Assembly (NCBI RefSeq): GCF_032854445.1
Contig: NC_088302.1
Coordinates: 54,848,237 to 54,912,236 of the forward strand
Source of the DNA: Liolophura sinensis
Lineage: Eukaryota > Mollusca > Polyplacophora > Chitonida > Chitonidae
Reading direction: 5' to 3'
Length of the DNA stretch: 64,000 nucleotides
The notes below the pieces were generated by a model, which ran no database searches, was not told the origin of the DNA, and saw only the letters and a program-made list of their open reading frames with translations. The position numbers and the translations under genes are program-made. Positions 12,901-24,900 of this stretch are shown here, piece after piece (position 1 is the stretch's first letter; the number at the start of each line of letters is the position of its first letter).

Positions 12901-15900
12901 TGTTACAACTAACACAAAATAGGATGCCATACAGGTGTACAAAACAAAAATGATGGCCTGATTTAAGACAGATTTAAAGGAGTAGAAAACATAAAATGAT
13001 GAAAGAGCGTAAAACTTATTTGCAAGTATGATCTTTAATATTTTATTGGTTTTTTTTTTTTAAAGAGGAAAGGGCATGTGAAAATATTTTTGTATGATGG
13101 GTATTTGGGACCAACTTCTGGTATTTATCGTTGTTGCATAATAATGTTCTAAATAAGGAGGTGATGCTTGTCTAATAAATTTATATGAATGTAAATTTGT
13201 TGTTTATATTGAAACATATGCATTTAACCTAAGTTGTGATAATATTTATGAACATATTATGACATTATTAGACAAAGACTATAAATACCAAAAGGTGGTC
13301 CCAAATACCCACCATAGAAAAATTACTTTCATGTGTCTTTTTCTCCTTAAGGAAAAAGTCAGAAAAAATATTGAAGACCAAATTTAAGAATAACTTTTTG
13401 CACTCTTTCATCTGAACTTTAGGTCATTTTTATGTTTTCTCCCTCTTTAAGGGTCCACATACAGCACAGATTAAAATTACAAGCACTATTTCAACTTCTT
13501 CATGTTAGGACATTTTTTTTTCGCTTAAAGCCACAGAAATACAATTTTTAGTAGATTTTCCTCATCATTTATTGCCGATAAATATGACAGTTGTCTTTCA
13601 CTTTCCATGTACACATGTAAGCCCCCAGTATACTGATCCTCATCGTATTATAGCTTTAGATTTGTTAAGTTTATATGATGACGTGCCACAGAAAGGTTTC
13701 GTTGAACCTTAATCCATGAGTGCATCTGGAGTATCCCACAAGAGATATTTCCTGTGCTATCAGTTACCTTGTCCAGAATGACGGACATGGTTCATCTTAC
13801 CTAGAAAAGCCATCAGTCAAACCTGACATGTCAACTACCTGAACTTATCAAACCCATGGGCACAGAAGTGGATGTGTTAATACCATTACACATATCAATT
13901 AATTATGCATAGATCTGAGCTGCCAATGTACACAAAGGTAGTGTTTTATTATATCCCTGTACTTTCCCTTTGAAAACACACATGTGAACCTGCACGTAGA
14001 TCCTTTGGCCATGGTGTTACCTGTGCAGGCCTAGATACATGTAAACTCCACAAACTTGCACATATAATGCTCAGGTAACAGCAGTCCTATACCCTGCAGC
14101 AAACAGCCAATGTTACATGTATGTACCTGATGGTAGGTAACACCAGCATACCTGACAACTACAACATTATCCAGGTCAGCCAGACCCCCAAACACACAAG
14201 TGCTACCCTCTCAAAGTTCACCACACAGCTGCTATGACCTAGTTTCGAGCCTCTCTCAATGATGGGAATTATGTCACTAGTCCTGGTCCTGCTAACCATC
14301 ACCCTGAACTACATGTATACACATATTCACATGTAAGTAAGGTTCACAACCATACAGAGGGTGACACCAGATTCGCCAGGTCACCAGACATCACCCTTAC
14401 CTGCATGTATACACATATTCACATGTAAGTAAGGTTTACAACCATACAGAGGGTGACACCAGTTTCACCAGGTCACCAGACATCACCCTTACCTGCATGT
14501 ATACACATATTCACATGTAAGTAAGGTTTACAACCATACAGAGGGTGACACCAGTTTCACCAGGTCACCAACAAATATCTGCATCACACGGACGCTGTTA
14601 ATACACCACCTAACTCAGTGAGCTCGGCCACAATACATGGTTTATACCTTTTACTTGACCATGTGTATGAAGATGTTAATGTGTTCAAATGTACATCCAC
14701 GTTAACACTTTACAGACACCCAATCCTTTTGGAGAATATATTCAGTCAAAAATTTCACTGTCCTTTCTCCTCAACGTTCTAAAATTTGTCTGCTTACTAA
14801 ACACCATCAAGTACATGTATATATATTCAGCATAAACACTAACTTTTAGCCATTTTATCAGTACCCATAATTAAAAAAATTCAAATCTATGTCCAGAAAA
14901 CTTCAATTCCAGTATTATCAACCTTCATCTTTCATCACCATTAACTGATACAAAGTCTTGGATGAAATACCCTGAAGACAGAAGACAGATGGTCTCAAAT
15001 CTACAAAGGACTTGAATTTGAAGGCACTGATACAGATCAGCTTCATTCTGAATATCAGCCATACTTGGTCGTGCATGGCTCATAGATTACACGTACAATT
15101 CACAGAGCTGACTATAATTAATTCTAGCCAGGTGCAAAGTGTTCACAAAGGCCATTTCCACGTCATGCACATCCTGCCAACTGCACAGCTTATTACATAA
15201 CACCATATATTTTATTGAAATTATGAACTATAATCATAATAAAAATTATTTATTTGATTGGTGTTTTACGCCATACTCAAGTATTTGATTGGTGTTTTAC
15301 GCCATACTCAAGAATACATATTTTTATTATATGTGTTGAGTAACTGAAGATGACACAGTGGTTAAAACATGTACATGAGGTGCAGGTTTCATGGTTCCAC
15401 AGGCTTCAAGTTAAGGCCATGTTATTGCTCAAGTGCTGCTAAACTCCAAGTTTAATCATGTAATTACCCTAAATCACCTAAAATGTCACCCACCAAAGTG
15501 CATTTTCTGAGGCAAAGAAATGTCACAAAATATTAGTTTTAGTGCTGAAACTTCCAATTTTCCAGCAGAATATCATCCTATGTTCCAAGCAAACCTCAAA
15601 ACACTTTTCTAACATCAATAGAGCTCTCAGAATCAGGAAAAATGGGTAAGTTAGTCAGGGACGAAAATTACGGTCTTTTAGGGTATTCATAATACATACA
15701 CATGTACTATTGTGTACACAGTACATTCCTGATACAATGGCCTCCATGTCCAATGTAAGGCAGGGTCTATGGTCATGATACAATGGCCTACATGTCCAAT
15801 GTAAGCAGGTTGTATGGTCATGATACAATGGTCTACATGTCCAATGTAAGCAGGTTGTATGGTCATGATACAATGGCCTACATGTCCAATGTAAGCAGGA

Positions 15901-18900
15901 TGTATGGACATGATACAATGGCCTATATGTCCAATGTAAGCAGGTTGTATGGTCATGATACAATGGTCTACATGTCCAATGTAAGCAGGTTGTATGGTCA
16001 TGATACAATGGCCTACATGTCCAATGTAAGCAGGCTGTATGGTCATGATACAATGGCCTACATGTCCAATGTAAGCAGGGTCAATGGTCATGATACAAGG
16101 GTCTACATGTCCAATGTAAGCAGGTTGTATGGTCATGATACAATGGCCTATATGTCAAATGTAAGCAGGTTGTATGGTCATGATACAATGGCCTACATGT
16201 CCAATGTAAGCAGGCTGTATGGTCATGATACAATGGCCTACATGTCCAATGTAAGCAGGGTCAATGGTCATGATACAAGGGTCTACATGTCCAATGTAAG
16301 CAGGTTGTATGGTCATGATACAATGGCCTATATGTCAAATGTAAGCAGGTTGTATGGTCATGATACAATGGCCTACATGTCCAATGTAAGCAGGTTGTAT
16401 GGTCGTGATACAATGGCCTATCCAGTGTCCTAGTGACTGTCATGTACACGCCCAATATTTGTACTTGCATTGTATTACTGGAACGAAAGCTGTTACAGTA
16501 TCTTACTGTATTTCTGTTCTGAATGCAACACAACGTGTAAGTTTCATCCTGTCATCTCACATCAACAGATATCTACATCCACATGTGACCTTCGGGGCGG
16601 GAGGTAGAGGCACCTGGTATAGCTGTGTCAGGAATTATGTCCATGGGATATGTTAACAAATATCTATGCCTAGTACTGTAAACAATGGTGTTGCTATCTC
16701 AGATGAAGTCTTCACCCCTCACTGACGCCCTCTCTCCTCTGACTTCAGTGTCCCCCTGACTGATGCCCTCTCTCCTCTGACTTCAGTGACCCCCTGACTG
16801 ACGCCCTCTCTCCTCTGACTTCAGTGACCCCCTGACTGATGCCCTCTCTCCTCTGACTTCAGTGACCCCCTGACTGACGCCCTCTCTCCTCTGACTTCAG
16901 TGACCCCCTGACTGATGCCCTCTCTCCTCTGACTTCAGTGACCCCCTGACTGATGCCCTCTCTCCTCTGACTTCAGTGACCCCCTGACTGATGCCCTCTC
17001 TCCTCTGACTTCAGTGACCCCCTGACTGATGCCCTCTCTCCTCTGACTTCAGTGACCCCCTGACTGATGCCCTCTCTCCTCTGACTTCAGTGGCCCCCTT
17101 GAAAGCCTGAACTGATCCCTTAATCCTGTGATTCATCTTCACAGACACTGAGTCATCCCTTACTTCAGTTTCATGCGTGTCCTAGAAGACGCTGTTCATG
17201 CACAATGTGAAGACTACATAAACAAAGAAAAACTGAACTAGCTGTCAAGATCAGGTAACTCTGCAGGTGTGTCTAGACAAGGTATATAAGTACATGCACA
17301 CTGTATGTATACCTGGACGACACGTGTACATGTGGATGTAATTTACTGATAACCTGAAATGCAGTACTTTCAAGCTTTTAACGTACATGTACATGTAAAA
17401 CTAAAGTGTATTTCAGAAAGCTTGATTATCAAAATTACATTGTAACTACTAGTGCTTCATTTGTGCAGGTATGCTGACATCCAGGTACAAAAACCATACT
17501 GCAGGTCACTGTGGCTTCACACTTACCTGTAATCTCAGAAGTTCTGCATGCTTAGGATTACATCAAACAAGTGATGAACGGATCATAGCCCCTTATCAGC
17601 ACGAAATCAGTGCATATCAATGTGATCAAAAGAAATGCATAGAAATACGGTCATCCGACTGAAAAAACATGAGCATCATTTTCTGCTTTTTCACCAGTTC
17701 TGCGGAGCACTGAGTAACATGTTATAAAAATATACCACATTACAATTTTGCCTTGCATATTTTTTGCAATAAACGTGTAACTAAGAACAAGTGCACTTTC
17801 AAAATCGTGGTCATCAAAATTGAACTTACACTTCAGTACTTTAATTTCAGCCTCTGTTGCACAAGTATTTCAAGGAATGTTAAAAATCTGGTCTGGTAAA
17901 TTTGACTGTGTACTGGCTGTAGTATTTAGAGTGCTACCAGGAGAAATTTAGTGTACATGTGCTGAGCTGTTCACTGAGGTCAGAGTGTTGTAAGTAGGCA
18001 TGACTCACAGCTCTCCTCCACCATTAACTTTACCAGTCCAGGCTGGTAACAGTGACTAAACCAGACTCCAGCCCCAGCCTTACCTTAACAACATTTGCCT
18101 CTCATCAATAACAGATATATCTTTACCAACTTTACACTGACAAACCCGTGTGAATGGGCTGCCGCAAGCCTCGCACAAACTGGTTCTCAGAGAATATATG
18201 TACACTGTATGAGGTTTACAGCACTTTGTTTGGGTGTGCAGAATTACATAGTAGTTGATATAAGTGCTCAGAGTGTGCCGCAAGCGTGCCAAGACAATTA
18301 TAGGTGTTTGGGGAAACTGTCAATTTACGTGTGTGTTTATATGCCATATAAAATTGCACTCCAGCCACTTAATTCTTCAACCATTTAAATGATTCTCAGA
18401 GCATTATTTCATGCAGACAGTTAAAACTCTACTTTTTGTGAAGCACTAAAACTGGTCAATCCAATCCAACCCATGTAAATTTGTCCCAAAATCATACTAA
18501 AAAGGTATGTAAATTAAACTAAAGGTTTTTCTTCCATATGCGAAAAGGTTGAGCAATTACCACAGATTCACATCTTAACAATTATATCTACATCTTAATA
18601 AATATTCAAATATCATTAAATCTTACAAAGTTTAAGTGTTCAATTTGATATTATGCAAGAAGAGAGATGTGCACTATGGGGAAAACTAGTGAATTTATGT
18701 AAGATATGTTCTCGGTTGACTGAACTCATGCAATATAGGTCTAAATGTGTATTTGTGTGTCAGAAGCAAAGTGCATCCATACACTGTACCAATACATGTA
18801 TTGTTAACAGAGTGAAATCATCTATGGAAGGAGTTATCAAGTTTTCTCAGGGAAATGTCGTTAGAAACAATGATGAACAAGACATTGGGCATGTAGCCCT

Positions 18901-21900
18901 ACTGCTGGTATGCACATGTATGTGCAGCTGTGCTCATAACACAACTTTAGTTACATGAAACCATGAATAATATATATATATATACAGATGACATGTATGT
19001 GTATTATTCTATATATCCTCTAGCAAAGCAACTGGGGTGCAAATCTGCGTGCTCAAGTGAGCGTGGTATAGTAGGGGCTGGGCCTTGAAAACATGGCACA
19101 GACAGGACTCCGATTGTCTACCTCGATGCTATAAAGACATTTCTGGGGTCAGTGGCTGTTCTGGGGTCAATGACTGTTCTGGAGTCACAGACCCAGCACA
19201 AAAACACCATTCTCGACTAAATTCAATAGCGCAAGTGTGTGTAAAATCAAAGCAGGGTTTTCATCCCAACACAGATTTAGCCAGAATTTGAAATCAGGCA
19301 GCTCATTTCCAATTTTCTTTCATTTTCCCTTCTCAAAGACACTGAGACACCCGACTGGCTAAATCTATGCATACCTACAGTAGATACATGTCATAAACAA
19401 AATAAAAAGTTATAGAACTCCAAGTATCACAGTGACCAGAGGAATCATTAATCAAGCTGATTCAGCCATATCAAAACAGGAAACAGCCACAACTCTAAAC
19501 AGGAAAAGCTCTTGTCTGGATAGTTAAAAATTCGTGCAACATGAGTGGCACTGGCATTTTGTTATCCTATTTTGAGAAATTTTAACAGGAATTCGGCTTT
19601 CAACACATGGTGGTGGCATTATTATGGCTTGCAAAATCGCCATAATCAGAGTTCTGTACTGAGAAAATTTGACTGTTCAGTTGTATTTCCCTTTACAGCT
19701 ACAAAAGATGAATATGAATGGCCATTTTACACAACAAAATGCAATACAGGCCTTACATATTAATGCTCTATATAACATGCACATGAAAATGCAAGAGCAT
19801 ATCACACATAAGAATCTATGTAATAAGTACTGTGAATATCACTACTGCATGCACTTACAATGTACTGTCATACGTACAAGTACTGTGAATATCACTACTG
19901 CGTGCACTTACAATGTAATGTCACACAGATGTAATGTCACAGGATAAGTACTGTGAATATCACTACTGCGTGCACTTACAATGTAATGTCACAGGATAAG
20001 TACTGTGAATATCACTAACTGCGTGCACTTACAATGTACTGTCACACAGATGTATTCCAAAATATATCTGCCTGGTTCTTGGTACAGAAAAAGGGGTGTG
20101 GTCTATAAGCCCATATTCTCCTGTTTACCATTTCACATGTTAGTAAGGGAGTATGACATGTGTGAGGAAATATCCCCAAAACATATGAGACAACAAACAC
20201 TATGCACAGATTAGCAGGGGGAGCGGCCAAACACAAACAGGAACGCATTCCCAAAACACTGTATGAAACACCTTCCCATCACCCACAAGCCCTCATCTAC
20301 ATCAATGGTGTATGTTATTGTAATCTCTGCTCCTATGCTGAGGTACACCAGGACAGAGGGTAAAGCGGTTTCAGTAGCACTACATACTGGCATGTGTAGT
20401 CCCCTCATTATAGTTTGTAAGCATACCCCACAATGAGACAGTGCTTTTATCCCTACACCCAAAACAACAATTGATCCTCTCAAATGCACGCATGTACATT
20501 TGTATGATTTGTGTAACTACTTCTAGTGCCATGTGTTTACATGTATCTGAAAAATCTTCAGGTTTTCCTGCGATGGAATTCTAAGTATAGCTAAAGCGGA
20601 AATACCAGTCTAAGAGTCTTTCCTCTCTCACAGTACACTGTACATATTGTATATTTATATCCATGAGTACAGAGGTCATAGTGACTTGAGTACCTAGGTT
20701 AAATTTGTACCAGCTACATGTATACACATCTGAATAACACTAAATTTGGAATTACTGCATATCAGTCAGGCAAAGGCTGAGAGTTCAAAACTGACAAATG
20801 TCTCACTACAGACTAAGATATTTCTTTTAAATGCATTTTTAAATTCAATGTCAATATCAGCTGTGTGAATTTCAGTATGAGAACTCCATGTCAAAAGTTG
20901 TCTATTTTTCAAGCTTGGTTTGAGGGAGATGATTCTGAGAGGCTCGGCCTCAGCTTAGGAACATTCACCACCGCTAATGTTCAGGTGCATTTCACAGAGT
21001 AGATAGTAACTTGCTAACCCACTTAGACTTATCTCAAGCTTTAGTTGCAGGCCTCATGTTGACAAGTATGTAACACACCAATACAAGTATCTAGCAACTT
21101 TGCAGGCTTCCCCAAGTATCAACTGTTACCCAATTCTGTATAGGTCATAATGATATGTACATAGGAAATGGAGCAGTGTATTATTAAAAGCAGATGTGAC
21201 AACTCATTTAAGAGCCCAGAACCCATTGACACACTATTTACTGGAGTTACCACTTGTAACTCTTAAACACTGTGAGGGCATTATGCCAGAGTATGTCTTG
21301 TACATATCACTCCCAAGCTGTACACAATGAGATGGTACATCTATTATCATACAGCATGTACACTGGCCACACTTACATGAGCACTACGCATGTCCGACAT
21401 GGAGGTGATGAATATGTCACATTATGCTAATGAAGAAAAGGCCAATCAGTACGTAGACACAACACCACTAAAATCAATATTGGCAGTTTATATTTAGACC
21501 ATATTTTTGTTGTCACAAATATTAGTGACTGGTTTTGTAGAGGTTACAGGTCTGCTGGATAACTATCCTTGTTGAGAAAGCTGACAGTTTATGATGAACG
21601 ATAAAACCAGTTTCCATTCAGGCATGAGAGACTTCCTTAACCTGTCATACATGTACATGTACATAGGGATCATGATGAAATCTAAGGACCTCATTAATGT
21701 GAATAGAAATGAGTCTATCAAACTATACAGTTTCCTTGGATTAAACCTAATACCTATCACTAAAATCTTGCCAAAGTCTCCTATACCAGTATTCTAAACC
21801 TGATCTAATCTGGATTTTATGAATTTTGATCAGTTCCTAACATCCACACGACCTCATAATGATGTAATCCTCACGAGGGCCCTCATACATTAATTACTCA

Positions 21901-24900
21901 CTAGATGACATAAGCATCATTCATATCCATTAATCTGGTTTATGGTATTGCAAATATTTATATGAAATGGATCCATAATCAATATTGATATTAGGGCACG
22001 TATAAAATTGCAATATCCGCATAAAAGTGATGGAACATTATGTGTTTTTGGCTCTTGTCGCACAAACATTTATTGCAGGTTTCATAAATTCAATAACAGT
22101 CGGCACATATATAACATGCACGCTCAAGACTTGTATGTGTTCAACCTATGCTCAGATACAGACAAATTCTTTTGTTTATTTATTTATTTCATTGGTGCAT
22201 TATGGTGGGTGGAAACCGAACAGAGCCTGGGGGAAACCCACGACTATCCACAGGCTGCTGGAAGACCTTCCCACATTGGGCAGGAGTGAATTTTTTTGTC
22301 AACGTAGAGTTTGATGTCATTTACAAGATCATTTCAATCACGAACCATCCTATACTTAGTGTTGACTTTCAATGTGGCATAACGTCAGAGACACCAGACA
22401 TAGCATCCCATCCAGAAAAAAAAAAACATGTACACCCTGCTGTTTGTCAGTGACATATGGTATATGGTGGTTAACACCAACAAATAAATTTAATGCCAAA
22501 ACCATAAAATGCAAAACAAATACACAACATCACAAAATCTGTTGATTTTATTCACAGAGATTAGGAGTCCATGTGAATACAACTGGAACAGATTCAGACA
22601 GTAATCTCACCTTTATTTCTCCTCTGTCTGTGAGTGCTGCACATGCATAGAGCATGTACTGAGTAGATGACACATGACGTGACAAAACAAGGAATTTCTT
22701 CTTCAAAAGCTCACATATAAATGTATTTTGTAGAGAAGGGCCACTTGCATTTAAAAAGGGTTTAATATAAAAATGTACTTGTACTTCGAATACAGCCTCC
22801 ATGCACATAATATAGCCTCCATTCACATAACAACTGCTGAGTTCAACTTCAACAACTGCAGTTACTTTTAATTTAATATATATAAATGTACATGTACATG
22901 TATGTACTTAGTACTTCAAGCACATAACAGCTGCAGAGTTTCCTATAATACTGGTGGCTAAATAAATGATGATCATGCCAGTCTGTGATCACCCATTGAT
23001 TATTGCATTGTGTGATGATACAATGATTACCAACTGCATGCGATAATACCCTCTTACCAGGCTGCTATTGTACATCAACTCTACTGTAACAGTAGGCTCA
23101 GCTACATGTGCTGTAGATGAGGTTGAGTGAGCATATGTGGGCCAACACCTCGAAAAGGGAGGGGAGGACCATGTGGAGCCAGGGGTGGGGGCAACATGGG
23201 GGTGAGGGCAACATGGGGGTGAGGGGAGGCACACTGGCTGCCATACAATTTGCTGATTGCTCACTATAATTTAAGTGTCATGTTTCCATGCACACAAGGG
23301 CCAGATGCATAAACATACACCCTGGCAGATGGCACCATTGGAGCACTGAGCATGTTATCTACATATGTAGGCCTACTGTTAATTGGAGTCAGATTCCTGA
23401 ATGAACATGTACCTGTATGTAACCATGTGCTGTCTATATGCATTTAACTATTATACGTCCTTGGAAAATCATCAGCACGAGGGTAATGTGTCATGATACA
23501 TGTACATACTAAAATGATTTATCCACTACATCGACGGACAGAAAAGCAAAAATAATGAAATGCAAAATAATGAGTGTTTCAATACTGTGTAATCCATACC
23601 ACACAAATTTATCAAAATAAGAAGGGTAATCCAAATGTACATGCGTGCTACTATACATGGACAAGTTAAGGGAGATATCTGCATTCTACCTGCATTTTAA
23701 ATTTCCATAAATTTATCACACATGTAGGAAATATAAACCTGAATGATTTTTAGTATTTAAGAAAATCCACACACTGACTTTGCTTATAGCATATAAATTT
23801 TACATGTGTGAAATATTTTATTTTTTAACACACATGCCTGGTACTGAATTTTGACTAATACACACATGTCTATACATGTCACCAAATCCATCTACTGCAT
23901 GTGTTAACACATGTAGTGTTATACTCTGAAGTAAGGTTCTTAGGGTGTTTACTGCTTTGGCTAGCAGATATACCAGGGTACCAGTCTGGCTGAAGGTGTA
24001 TTCACTTTCACTGGTAGCCATCTGGCAGACCCTTGTCTTATCTGCTCACCATCTCCCTCTGTTAAGTAACTTAGCACCTTCCAGCTTAATTCCAGTCATA
24101 ACTCCCCTTCCAACCTACCTTTTCAGCCTTCTCCTGCTGAGCTCTCATTTGAAAGAAAATGCAGGTACTAATTCCCAATACCTGAATGAGATGCCTGCCA
24201 CCCCCAGCAGCTTGGCAGACAGATTGCAGAGCAGCCTGGCAGCTGCACCCTGCTGCATGTCAGACAACATGCAGTCTGTCTCAGCCGCATGCCCAGAAGA
24301 AGATTCACTATCGGTGATGCATTGCTGCATCCATGAACTCAAGCACTATGTATTCAAGCATACAAACTTCCTCAGATCTGCATGATATACTGTTTATCTA
24401 TTTATAAAACCTACATCTTCCTATACATATGAAGTTATAAGGTAGCATGAAGGTACATGTAAATGTGACTAATCAGCTAATTAGTGGCTAGTTGATTAAT
24501 GAAGCATGCCACAGGACCTTATCAAGTCCTATATGCTGAGTTTAGTTGTATGTAAATATGACACAATGACGGTGAAAATAGACTAATGGCAGCTGCGCAT
24601 GTACATAGCCTGACACTGTGGAACACAACATCCTGCGATGTGCCGACGGCACGATGACAGGCACGCAGCCCCCAGATTACATAATGTGAGAATCAGCCTA
24701 ATGAAGAGACAGGCGATCAGGAGGGCCAAACAATGAGCTGGGTGCAGGTTAAATATAGGGAATTTCAGACAAAATAAACAGTGTTGTTTGTGAGAGAGAA
24801 GTTATGAACTAAGGCAGTTGTGAGTGAGAGAGAGAGAGAGAGCTCTGAAGCTGGCCCCTTCCTTCAGCCAGCGTGGCCTGTTCATGACTCATCTCCACGC

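Noticed and set aside
15783-16433. 216-residue protein with 15-residue repeats
   Set aside because: Product of a 45-bp intronic minisatellite. The minus strand is open too, and there are no unique flanking domains.
23945-24385. 146-codon plus-strand frame in MAP1 intron 1
   Set aside because: Starts with GTG, no recognisable family, and opposite-strand frames are also open. Probably chance in a GC-richer patch.
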